Positions 46,018 to 53,710 of a stretch of 58,393 bases of DNA are shown here, piece after piece (position 1 is the first letter of the stretch; each line of letters begins with the position of its first letter). The position numbers and the translations under genes are program-made. A model generated the notes under the pieces. That model was not told where the DNA came from. It ran no database searches and saw nothing but the letters and a program-made list of their open reading frames with translations. The stretch is from Pontibacillus yanchengensis Y32 (GTDB lineage: Bacteria; Bacillota; Bacilli; Bacillales; BH030062). The DNA lies in assembly GCF_000770635.1 (NCBI RefSeq), contig NZ_AVBF01000022.1, forward strand, positions 1 through 58,393, in the 5' to 3' direction.

Positions 46018-46966
46018 TTTTCACCCTCCCTTTCTTAAGCTTCTTACCTGATGTTAACCAAGTATTGATTGATGCTACTACTACGATAATAATCAGCAAT
46101 AGAACAGCTGTTGCTGATGCTGTACCAAATGAATTCAGATTAAAGGCATCTCTGTATAAATACATAACGACTGTCATCGCTTCATCTCTTGTGAAGGCTG
46201 AGGATCCTAAGAATACAGTCGGTTCAGCAAATAGTTGCATTGCACCAACAGTAGACATGAACACAGTTAAGAGAATGAAAGGCTTTAATAGCGGTATGGT
46301 AATATGAAAGAATTGCTGAACCTTATTTGCTCCATCAATAGTCGCTGCTTCATACAAGTCTTTAGGAATACTCTGAAGACCAGCTAAGTAGATGATGGTA
46401 TTGTAGCCAACCCAACGCCAGAAAACCATGAGTGAGATTGCGATTTTGGCGCCCCATTCCGATGTTTTCCAATTGACGGGATCGATTCCAAACCAACCAA
46501 TCACATAGTTTGCTAGTGCTGATTCATTGTTACTGAAGAAAACTCCGAATACGAGTGCAACCGCAACCATTGATGTAATATATGGCATGAAGATTGTAAC
46601 TCGGAAGAAGTTTGTAAATTTAATGACCGCCATATTTAAAAAGTATGCTAAGACAATTCCTACAATCAACTGAGGGGCGGTACCCATAAGTCCCATAATG
46701 ACTGTGTTATACAAGGACTTCCAAAATAGTGGATCCTGTAAGACTAAGGTGAAGTTTTGAAGGCCAACAAATTCCATGTCTCCAAAACCACTCCACTTAT
46801 TAAAGGCTAGCACGATACTAAATAAGGCAGGATATAAGCCAATAACACCAAAGATGATGAAGAATGGCGCTATGTATAAATAGCCTGATAACATATCCTT
46901 TTTACGTTCAGATAATTTTCGCTTTTTTGGAGCTGTGGATTCTTGTTTATTTCGGGTTAGTTCCAT
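46004..46966 (-). CDS. ABC sugar transporter permease, MalF/CUT1 type
   Basis: The 320-aa protein has six membrane segments after a charged cytoplasmic head (KKRKLSERKKDML) and the EAA loop YEAATIDGANKVQQFFHITIP. It pairs with the downstream permease to form the sugar channel. It lies between the binding-protein gene and the second permease. Confidence 0.93.
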   Translation of the reverse strand: MELTRNKQESTAPKKRKLSERKKDMLSGYLYIAPFFIIFGVIGLYPALFSIVLAFNKWSGFGDMEFVGLQNFTLVLQDPLFWKSLYNTVIMGLMGTAPQLIVGIVLAYFLNMAVIKFTNFFRVTIFMPYITSMVAVALVFGVFFSNNESALANYVIGWFGIDPVNWKTSEWGAKIAISLMVFWRWVGYNTIIYLAGLQSIPKDLYEAATIDGANKVQQFFHITIPLLKPFILLTVFMSTVGAMQLFAEPTVFLGSSAFTRDEAMTVVMYLYRDAFNLNSFGTASATAVLLLIIIVVVASINTWLTSGKKLKKGRVKNAKR

Positions 46967-47027
46967 TCTCTGAACCTCCTATCAATAAGGGCTAGATAGT
47001 GAAGACCATCCAGCCCTTGATATAACA

Positions 47028-48317
47028 CTATCTCTTCAGTACATCTTTGATTCGTTTTACAGCTGCATCCCATTCTTCTTCAGGATCCGCGCCTTGTGCA
47101 ACATTTTGAAGAGCTGTTAACACTTCATTATTTACTGTTACATATTTTGGACCTTTATACACTGCTGGTATATCTTGAGCTGCCTCGGCAAATACTTCAG
47201 CGGTATTCTGACCTCCAAAATATTCATCTGAATTCTGTTTGAATTCTTCCATTTCATATACAGAAGGTGCTGATGGGAACAAGCCACTTTCGGCAAATGA
47301 TTTCATTTGGTTTTCCGGTTTAACTAGCCATTTAGCAAACTTGTACACTTCTTCACCATGTTTCGTTTCCTTAGGGATAGTAAGATAAGAACCTCCCCAG
47401 TTACCTTTGAACTGGTCAGGTAGTTGGGTTACACGCCAGTCACCTTTTGCTTCAGGTGCGTTTTCTGTCATGTATCCTTTTAACCAAGCCGGAGCCATTT
47501 CTACAGCAAATTCACCTTTATTTAATGCCGTTGCCCATTCTGGTGTCCACATTTCATAGGAACCAACATATCCTTTTTCTTTTAGTTCAACAGCAAAATC
47601 ATAAGCGTCTTTTACTTTGTTATCCTCGTTTTCGATTAATAGTTCACCATCACGATTGAAATAACTTTGCTTCAATGCATCCATATTTGCACGGAATGCC
47701 ATTTCCATACTATCTACCATTGGCTTTCCTGTAGCTTCTAGAACCTTAGAAGCAGCATCCTTAAATTCTTCAGGGTTAGAAATCATATCACTAACTTCTT
47801 TAGGTTCTGTCGGTAATCCAGCATTCTCAAATACTTTTGTATGATAGTACATCGCTTTCGGTCCGATATCAGTAGGCAATCCAAATAAGAAGTCTCCTGA
47901 ACCATCCTCAGCCATCTGCCATTTCCAATCTAAGTACTTGTCCTGTATATCACCTGCACCTAATTCATATAAATTCATAAAACGACTTTTCGCTTCACGG
48001 AAACGATCTAATTGGTCAACTTCAATCATAGTCAAATCCGGTGCACCTGTTCCAGAAGAGATCGCAGTGAACAAGCTATTGTGGTGATCACCTAACTCAG
48101 ACTTACGAACATTAATGGTAACGTTCGGATTCTCTTCTTGGTACTGTTCAGCTAGAGACTCATAATTTGTTGCTCCAAATACCCAAAAATCCAACTCAAT
48201 TTTCTCGTTTCCTCCGTCACCTTCGTCACTAGCAGATCCTTCCTGATCACTACTACACCCAAACAGAAGTACACTAGAACTCAAAAGCAAAACGATCAAT
48301 AAATAAAATTTCTTCAT
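47028..48317 (-). CDS. ABC sugar transporter substrate-binding lipoprotein
   Basis: The 429-aa protein has a lipoprotein signal with LFGC lipobox and a family 1 extracellular solute-binding fold (IELDFWVFGATNYESLAEQY, GTGAPDLTMIEVDQL, KGEFAVEMAPAWLKGYM). It is the first gene of the four-gene operon, with a strong promoter and three palindromes upstream. Likely ligands are oligosaccharides with beta-glucosidic bonds, given bglA. Confidence 0.93.
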   Translation of the reverse strand: MKKFYLLIVLLLSSSVLLFGCSSDQEGSASDEGDGGNEKIELDFWVFGATNYESLAEQYQEENPNVTINVRKSELGDHHNSLFTAISSGTGAPDLTMIEVDQLDRFREAKSRFMNLYELGAGDIQDKYLDWKWQMAEDGSGDFLFGLPTDIGPKAMYYHTKVFENAGLPTEPKEVSDMISNPEEFKDAASKVLEATGKPMVDSMEMAFRANMDALKQSYFNRDGELLIENEDNKVKDAYDFAVELKEKGYVGSYEMWTPEWATALNKGEFAVEMAPAWLKGYMTENAPEAKGDWRVTQLPDQFKGNWGGSYLTIPKETKHGEEVYKFAKWLVKPENQMKSFAESGLFPSAPSVYEMEEFKQNSDEYFGGQNTAEVFAEAAQDIPAVYKGPKYVTVNNEVLTALQNVAQGADPEEEWDAAVKRIKDVLKR

Positions 48318-48379
48318 TCTTTGTCCTCCCCCAAATATTAAATAGTCATAATTCCAATAATCTAAGGCTCCACTTTTAC

Positions 48380-48391
48380 GAAACCGGTTTC
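48380..48391. promoter_or_regulatory. LacI-type operator 1 (leader region)
   Basis: GAAACCGGTTTC is a perfect palindrome, 63-74 bases before the binding-protein start and downstream of the predicted transcription start. It is the same as operator 2. Confidence 0.75.
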
Positions 48392-48446
48392 TACTTTCTT
48401 CAAAAAAAAGAAACTTTTAACTTTCTTTCGTTTATTTTTAAGTTTC

Positions 48447-48458
48447 GAAACCGGTTTC
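48447..48458. promoter_or_regulatory. LacI-type operator 2 (near the start site)
   Basis: GAAACCGGTTTC is a second identical palindrome, 67 bases from operator 1 and about 20 bases downstream of the predicted -10 box. Confidence 0.78.
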
Positions 48459-48476
48459 TTTTTTTAACTTAACTTG

Positions 48477-48505
48477 ATTATATGATGTAATGTATCCGTT
48501 TTCAA
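48477..48505 (-). promoter_or_regulatory. SigA promoter of the ABC/bglA operon
   Basis: On the minus strand TTGAAA (48505-48500) and a perfect TATAAT (48482-48477) are separated by exactly 17 bases. The promoter lies between operators 2 and 3. Confidence 0.85.
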
Positions 48506-48523
48506 TAGTTTTTTGAAAAAAAA

Positions 48524-48535
48524 GAAACCGATTTC
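48524..48535. promoter_or_regulatory. LacI-type operator 3 (upstream of -35)
   Basis: GAAACCGATTTC differs by one base from operators 1 and 2. It is 77 bases from operator 2 and just upstream of the -35 box, so a repressor could bridge the promoter by a DNA loop. Confidence 0.65.
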
Positions 48536-48609
48536 GATATTGAACTTATAGTGAAAAGAGTCAAGAAGTCCATAAAGACTGTCTATACAGGGATTCTCCT
48601 TTCTTTTAG

Positions 48610-48846
48610 CTAAGAGCAACAAATAACAGCATCTTGAAAATCCTTTTCTTGAATGAACACACTTCCGTTTTTATCCAGTTTATATGCGATACCAGCTTTC
48701 CTTAGTCTTTCTTTTGCAGCTTGGATTAATTCTTCATTTTGGGCAGAAGCATCAAACCATATCTTATAAGTTGTTGAAGAAGGAGTAGCGCAACCAACTA
48801 ACGCAAGTATTAACACCAACATTATCATCAGAACTATTTTTTTCAA
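48610..48846 (-). CDS. Small lipoprotein of unknown function
   Basis: The product (about 78 aa) has a signal peptide with the lipobox LVGC. GGAGGAGAAGG lies just before a TTG at 48846, the likely start; an ATG at 48882 would overlap the upstream gene and extend the signal peptide with charged residues. The mature part has a Cys pair at the end (VICCS). No family was recognised. Confidence 0.6.
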   Translation of the reverse strand: MKKIVLMIMLVLILALVGCATPSSTTYKIWFDASAQNEELIQAAKERLRKAGIAYKLDKNGSVFIQEKDFQDAVICCS

Positions 48847-48863
48847 CTTGACCTTCTCCTCCT

Positions 48864-49127
48864 TCAATACTCGCTTTTCCAATAATTTTTATATTTCTTT
48901 TCTGAAATAATCCATGATAATCCACCATATACGGAACCAAAAGTAATAGCCGAAATCAGAGTTGGGATTACTGGAAAGTTGTTATTAAACAACACATCTA
49001 GTATATAGGTGATAATAAAGTACCCCGCACTTCCTAATACGATTCCATATAGAAAGAAGTAGTTAACAACTCCCTTCTTTCTTATTTTCTCCCATTGTCT
49101 TAAATGTCTTTCATAATAGTTGTACAT
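48864..49127 (-). CDS. Small two-segment membrane protein
   Basis: The 87-aa protein has a charged N-terminal head and two membrane segments (about residues 23-43 and 52-74). GAGGTATCACC precedes the ATG. It lies close to the downstream lipoprotein gene on the same strand. Function is unknown. Confidence 0.6.
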   Translation of the reverse strand: MYNYYERHLRQWEKIRKKGVVNYFFLYGIVLGSAGYFIITYILDVLFNNNFPVIPTLISAITFGSVYGGLSWIISEKKYKNYWKSEY

Positions 49128-49163
49128 GGTGATACCTCGCTAAATAATATCTTACTAATTATA

Positions 49164-49844
49164 TTAAGAACGTCTCTTCCGTCTTACCAACCATATCGCT
49201 AAACCAAGTATCACTATTAAACCTACACCTACCATAGCAATATTCTTGATATTTGGAACAGTTGCTTTGAAATAGATTGGTGTCGCTTCTGTTAGAGATA
49301 TGTCCCATGTTAGTGTATTCCCATCTTTTTTCGTTGCGTTATGTTCCTCTATTACATCCATAGGTAATGTTAATTTAAACTCTAGATCAAATTGATTTAA
49401 TACCGTATTCATTAAATCAATAGGCAAACTGCTATCAATGTCTTCAAGCATAGATTCATACGACTTCGCTAAGTTCACTTCTCCATCAACAGTATATGTA
49501 GTTGTAAAGAATTGATCTTTCTCCTCTAATGAAATAAATTCATTTTCACTATTAGAATGGTTTTGCAGCTCCTCGGCGGTTAATGATTGCTCAGCATGAT
49601 AATGCAACCCTTCATCTGATGGTTGCTTTTCAAATGAAAACCCTTGTTCTTGAAAAGCTTCTTTCATACGATTTTCCATACTTTCATTAATAACCATTTG
49701 TGCTTGCTGAGGAAGAATAAAGTCCACATTTACATCCATCGAACCATCTTTATTTACATACACATGCGCTGTACCATCTGCACAACCCGTTAGTATAGCG
49801 ACTAGTGAAAAAGCAAGCAACAAAGCTAGCACTTTTCGTTTCAT
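49164..49844 (-). CDS. DUF3153-like lipoprotein with C-terminal membrane segment
   Basis: The 226-aa protein has a lipoprotein signal (lipobox LTGC), an extracellular domain and a C-terminal membrane segment followed by RRKRRS. The pattern matches DUF3153-type proteins of Bacillaceae (GTAHVYVNKDGSMDVNVDF). ATG 49844 has GGGAGG six bases upstream. Function is unknown; double anchoring suggests a cell-envelope role. Confidence 0.75.
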   Translation of the reverse strand: MKRKVLALLLAFSLVAILTGCADGTAHVYVNKDGSMDVNVDFILPQQAQMVINESMENRMKEAFQEQGFSFEKQPSDEGLHYHAEQSLTAEELQNHSNSENEFISLEEKDQFFTTTYTVDGEVNLAKSYESMLEDIDSSLPIDLMNTVLNQFDLEFKLTLPMDVIEEHNATKKDGNTLTWDISLTEATPIYFKATVPNIKNIAMVGVGLIVILGLAIWLVRRKRRS

Positions 49845-49917
49845 CATACCCCTCCCTTGTGTGTAAAATCGAAACATAGTAAAAGCGACCATGAAGTATT
49901 AGGCCGCTTTCCAACAA

Positions 49918-50100
49918 TTATGTGTTTTGTTGATTGTTTTGAATATATCGAATTAGGATTGTTGTTCCTGAAATGTTCGCAATAACACTAACAACTAGTA
50001 ATATAATCCATCCAAAGATTGGAAGGCTTTGTGTAAGTAATATCATTAAAAAAACAATACCAATGATTACAAATAATAATCCCAATACCATCTTGTTCAT
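49918..50100 (-). CDS. Small membrane protein (60 aa)
   Basis: Almost the whole protein is hydrophobic, with two membrane segments (about residues 4-23 and 29-52). AGGAGTAG precedes the ATG. It follows the C39-like peptidase gene by 16 bases, so both may be cotranscribed. Function is unknown. Confidence 0.55.
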   Translation of the reverse strand: MNKMVLGLLFVIIGIVFLMILLTQSLPIFGWIILLVVSVIANISGTTILIRYIQNNQQNT

Positions 50101-50116
50101 TCTCTACTACTCCTCA

Positions 50117-50881
50117 TTACTGATCAACACTAGCCAATGCAATCGCTTGATTGCCGAACTCTTCCCAAGCTGTTTTGAAATTTTCAATATCAATGGGACG
50201 GTTCTTCGTTGGGTGTAACGGATCATTGATAAAAACAGAGTGCTTATTAAAACCGGTTACGAGAACGGAATGAATTTTTCTTGAAACTTGGATCGTACCA
50301 TTTTTGGTTTCCCAGGTTTCCCAGGTTTCTTCCGGTACTTCATCATACGTGCTGGCCAAAATGACAAGTACAGGAGATTCATTAGATAAAGATTCTTTTA
50401 TTTCATCTAGATTGCTTCCGGTTAGATTCTTGACTTGATTTGGCATGTATTGATTTGCAAGTTCTTCTAACGGTTCATGATATACAGATAAACCAGGCTC
50501 ATCATATGTGTACATGTTACCGACAAATCCTTCGTTAGGATTCCCATACAACCCATTCTCTTGATAAGGCACCTTTTTCACTTCCTTTGCAAGCGTCATT
50601 TTATCGACATCGACGCCTGCATGTTGAAGCATCATAGATAAAGAGGTTACCTCGCACCCTCTTGGTAATTCTGGCAGCTGTTGAATATGAGGGGCATCGA
50701 TTAACACAGCTGATGAGTTATTTCGACTTGTTTCAACTGTAGTATGTTCAGCATCAGGGGAACTTTTCATTGTTACTAGATCTTCAGAGCCAACTTCCCC
50801 ATCAAGCATCTCTCCATCTACTAATGTAAAAAGCAACACTCCCACAATTAGAAGAATTGCAACTATTCCAGTTGTTTTCAT
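50117..50881 (-). CDS. Membrane-anchored C39-like cysteine peptidase
   Basis: The 254-aa protein has an N-terminal anchor (residues 5-22) and a C39_2/papain-like domain. The likely catalytic Cys is in LPRGCEVTSLSMMLQHAG and the His in HSVLVTGFNKHS, followed by INDPLHP with the Asp. The domain faces outside. Members often act on peptidoglycan cross-bridges or surface proteins; the substrate is unknown. Confidence 0.82.
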   Translation of the reverse strand: MKTTGIVAILLIVGVLLFTLVDGEMLDGEVGSEDLVTMKSSPDAEHTTVETSRNNSSAVLIDAPHIQQLPELPRGCEVTSLSMMLQHAGVDVDKMTLAKEVKKVPYQENGLYGNPNEGFVGNMYTYDEPGLSVYHEPLEELANQYMPNQVKNLTGSNLDEIKESLSNESPVLVILASTYDEVPEETWETWETKNGTIQVSRKIHSVLVTGFNKHSVFINDPLHPTKNRPIDIENFKTAWEEFGNQAIALASVDQ

Positions 50882-50977
50882 TCGACTTCAACCTAACTCC
50901 CTTTAAAATACTTCATCCAAAAGTTACCACATGACAAAGAAAGGTTATGTCGTAATTTGTCGATATACTTAAATTTT

Positions 50978-51460
50978 TCAGTTTGTCTCCTCTAGTAAAC
51001 TAGCTAGTACGGTAAGGATTTCTTTCTTTTCTACATCCTTACCCGAATAATGTAGGTTCATCCATGAAACGGCTGGTATGACAATTACAAAACACGTTGC
51101 AATTAGAGTGATCATCCACACAGGATAAAGGGTAGGATTTTTCATTACTCCACCTAGTAACAAAAGCAAGATAGATGCGATGACCCCATTCACAAAAGGT
51201 GAAGGGAATGGAACCTTCTTCACCTCATCTAACCTTAGGATGAAACTGTGTATTTTCACGCGTAGTAGTCGTCTTTCTTTGCGTGTTAGTTGATGAAATT
51301 TTTGATCAATATGTGGTATATCGGTGAATGATATCTTTTCATACGATTTAGGGCTGGTGGAAGTTTCATATAGGTAGGATTGCATTTTGATTAGAAAGAT
51401 GTTCAATTCGCTTTCATCTAGCAAATTGATTATTTGTCTACTTAGCTTACCATCCATCAT
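50978..51460 (-). CDS. Hypothetical membrane protein
   Basis: The 160-aa protein has a soluble N-terminal half with basic residues (QLTRKERRLLRVKI) and two membrane segments (about residues 92-110 and 115-135). A strong AAGGAGGG precedes the ATG. No family was recognised. Confidence 0.65.
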   Translation of the reverse strand: MMDGKLSRQIINLLDESELNIFLIKMQSYLYETSTSPKSYEKISFTDIPHIDQKFHQLTRKERRLLRVKIHSFILRLDEVKKVPFPSPFVNGVIASILLLLLGGVMKNPTLYPVWMITLIATCFVIVIPAVSWMNLHYSGKDVEKKEILTVLASLLEETN

Positions 51461-51553
51461 ACCATCCCTCCTTATTTGTACTATATTAGGAGTAGATATG
51501 AAATATAATAGATTTTTTCTAATGAGTTTTAACCTTATAAGAGGATGGTATAC

Positions 51554-51586
51554 GAAAAAAAAGACGATTTCTTGATAGAAATCGCC
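51554..51586 (-). terminator. Terminator after the LysM-3D gene
   Basis: On the minus strand GGCGATTTCT and AGAAATCGTC form a ten-position stem with a G-T pair and short loop, followed by eight T. Confidence 0.88.
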
Positions 51587-51601
51587 TCTAGTAAATGGTG
51601 T

Positions 51602-52402
51602 TTATTCATATACAGTTACTTCTACATTTTTGCGTCCAAATGCTAGTGCATCAGATTGGTTTGGAATGAATACGTCGATACGGTTACCTTGGATTGCGCC
51701 ACCGATGTCACCAGCGATTGCTTTACCGTATCCTTCTACATACACTTCAGAACCTAATGGGATTACATCAGGGTCTACAGCAATCACTTTACGATTAGGA
51801 TTTGCACGCAAGTCAATGCCTGTACTTGTTACACCTGAACATCCTGAGCAATAAGCAGTATAAGCTGTAGCTTCTACGTTAATTGTTTTAGCTACGTTAT
51901 TGTCTTCTTGTTGTTCTGCACTACTGTTGTTATTAATTGTTTTTGTTTCTGTTTGATTACTAGATGTGTTGCTTTCTACTTGCTCAACCTCTGCTGAAGC
52001 TGAACCATTTACTGCTAGTTCTTGTCCAACAACTATTGTGTTTGAGCTTAAGTTGTTCCACGCTTTAAGGGAACCTACACTTACGCCATTTGCATTAGCA
52101 ATACTCCATAACGTATCTCCGGATTGAACAGTGTGAGTTCCGTTTGTTGATGTTGTTGTTGTTGTTGCTTCACTTGTAGTATTTTCTTCTCTATTGTTTA
52201 CAGTCAATGTTTGACTTGGATAAATTGTATTTGATGAAAGACCATTTATGTCTTTTATATCATTTACGGAAACTCCATAATCCTGAGAGATTCCCCATAA
52301 CGTATCACCTTTGTCTACTACAACATCCTCAGCGCTTGCTGTTACTGTAGTTCCTACCGAAATCGTTGCGACTGCTGCTACTGAAAGAATTGTTTTTTTC
52401 AT
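51602..52402 (-). CDS. Secreted LysM-LysM-3D cell-wall hydrolase (YocH-like)
   Basis: The 266-aa protein has a cleavable signal peptide (to about residue 24), two LysM domains (about 27-70 and 88-133, each GDTLW) and a C-terminal 3D domain with the three conserved Asp: VDPDVIPLG, AGDIGG and RIDVF. The architecture matches B. subtilis YocH, a WalRK-controlled muralytic enzyme thought to act as a lytic transglycosylase. AAGGAGG precedes the ATG. A WalR-like box lies upstream. Confidence 0.9.
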   Translation of the reverse strand: MKKTILSVAAVATISVGTTVTASAEDVVVDKGDTLWGISQDYGVSVNDIKDINGLSSNTIYPSQTLTVNNREENTTSEATTTTTSTNGTHTVQSGDTLWSIANANGVSVGSLKAWNNLSSNTIVVGQELAVNGSASAEVEQVESNTSSNQTETKTINNNSSAEQQEDNNVAKTINVEATAYTAYCSGCSGVTSTGIDLRANPNRKVIAVDPDVIPLGSEVYVEGYGKAIAGDIGGAIQGNRIDVFIPNQSDALAFGRKNVEVTVYE

Positions 52403-52508
52403 GGTGTTCAGCCTCCTTGGCGAATTGATTACTCAAGAATTTGGATTTTTTAATGAGCTCTCTGTTAATTTCACATTGACCACTTTAACACTCACAGCTA
52501 ATACTTCA

Positions 52509-52525
52509 ATAACAATGAGTAAACA
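52509..52525 (-). promoter_or_regulatory. Candidate WalR box of the YocH-like gene
   Basis: On the minus strand TGTTTA-CTCAT-TGTTAT matches the WalR direct-repeat consensus TGTWAH-N5-TGTWAH at 11 of 12 positions. It lies about 110 bases before the start codon, consistent with control as in yocH. Confidence 0.55.
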
Positions 52526-52780
52526 TTTGTATTTCATTCGTTACATTGTTTTTACGTTATTGTAATATAATTCCCTTATAGGAAAGGAATTCTCCTTTAA
52601 AAGTCAAATACTCCCCCTTCTAAACCCCTCAATCACGCACCAAATTAGTAACTTCCTAATTTATAGAAATATTTCTACATATTAGCAGAAAGCATATACA
52701 CTCTTATTTCGTGAGCAAAATATTTGCAACCAAAAATATTGCCTTGCGCATATACCCGCTCCCCCACATCCGGTGCCAAC
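52526..52780. other. AT-rich intergenic stretch
   Basis: Between the YocH-like promoter region and the first GGTGCC palindrome no gene, RNA or clear regulatory element was seen. Confidence 0.4.
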
Positions 52781-52844
52781 ATCCGGTGCCAGACCCCCAC
52801 CTCTGTACAGCTTTACCATATTATCAGAATGGGGGTCTGGCACC
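52772..52844. repeat. GGTGCC palindrome, copy 1
   Basis: GGTGCCAGACCCCCA (52785-52799) and TGGGGGTCTGGCACC (52830-52844) are perfect 15-bp arms around a 30-base loop. The left flank has a direct duplication of CATCCGGTGCCA. It belongs to a family of five in the window. Confidence 0.88.
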
Positions 52845-52986
52845 CTCTAGTGATTATCTACTACATAATTAAAAGATTCCTATGAAGAATCTACTATTAT
52901 TATAAAAAAAGTGAGAAAAGCGTTTTATTTATCCGAATTTTGGAAATACATACCATGAATCATAATTTAGGAGGGTGTATAAAAAA

Positions 52987-53559
52987 GTGGAAATACGTGA
53001 TTTGCTTGATGAAAAGAAGGCTGTCTTTGAATTGGAAAACAGTATTGAGCAAAACACCCAAGAAGTATTTGACATGATGAAAGACTATGTAAGCCAAGTG
53101 TTTTTAGAGCAAGAAGATGTCATTCTGTCGATGGAAGAGAAACACATCACCGTTGCTGCCTACAACAGTTTATTTGGTATTAGTAAGTATGATGACGTGT
53201 CTGTACTTCGAGATCCTGAATTAATAACAGAAGCAGGTATGGAAGCCTTAAATGAAACAACCAATTGGAAAAAAATCGCCCTACATGAAAGCCGTAACTC
53301 TTTTATCACTGGGTTGATTGTATTTTACTCCCAGCACAATTCACTCAACATTCAACAAGAAATTGGTCGCTTATACGTTAACAAAGACCAAAAAGCTATC
53401 TTTAAAGGTCTTGTTGGTGGAATGAGAATCGAAATCATGGACGCTGAAATGATTCCAACCCAATTACCTGAGATTATCCAATCTTGTATTGAAGATGCGT
53501 TTTTTGAAGGTTGTACCTATTGGGATGAAGAGGAAGAGTATGAGCTAGTAAGAGTTTAA
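52987..53559 (+). CDS. Hypothetical acidic protein
   Basis: The 190-aa product is soluble and acidic, ends in a Glu/Asp/Tyr-rich tail (YWDEEEEYELVRV), and shows no signal peptide. GGAGGG at 52970-52975 overlaps an in-frame GTG at 52975, so the GTG at 52987 is the likelier start. It is flanked by a GGTGCC palindrome and a strong terminator. Family not recognised. Confidence 0.6.
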   Translation: MEIRDLLDEKKAVFELENSIEQNTQEVFDMMKDYVSQVFLEQEDVILSMEEKHITVAAYNSLFGISKYDDVSVLRDPELITEAGMEALNETTNWKKIALHESRNSFITGLIVFYSQHNSLNIQQEIGRLYVNKDQKAIFKGLVGGMRIEIMDAEMIPTQLPEIIQSCIEDAFFEGCTYWDEEEEYELVRV

Positions 53560-53571
53560 TAGAATAATATG

Positions 53572-53604
53572 AAAAGCTCTAGCATAGTCGCTAGAGCTTT
53601 TTTG
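53572..53604 (+). terminator. Terminator after the acidic hypothetical gene
   Basis: AAAAGCTCTAGC (53572-53583) pairs perfectly with GCTAGAGCTTTT (53590-53601), followed by further T. Confidence 0.9.
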
Positions 53605-53616
53605 TGCTTAATATAA

Positions 53617-53650
53617 GGTGCCGAGATTTAAGGTGCCAGTCCCCCACTGC
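53617..53650. repeat. GGTGCC element, copy 2 (half copy)
   Basis: GGTGCCAGTCCCCCACTGC (53632-53650) matches one arm of the family, and a second GGTGCC lies at 53617. The opposite arm is missing. Confidence 0.65.
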
Positions 53651-53670
53651 TGTAGTGTGCTACTACACAA

Positions 53671-53700
53671 AAAAACCCACATCCTAAAGGATGTGGGGAT
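53671..53700 (-). terminator. Terminator of the flotillin gene
   Basis: CCCACATCC (53676-53684) pairs perfectly with GGATGTGGG (53689-53697). On the minus strand the stem is followed by seven T. Confidence 0.9.
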
Positions 53701-53710
53701 TCACTTACGT

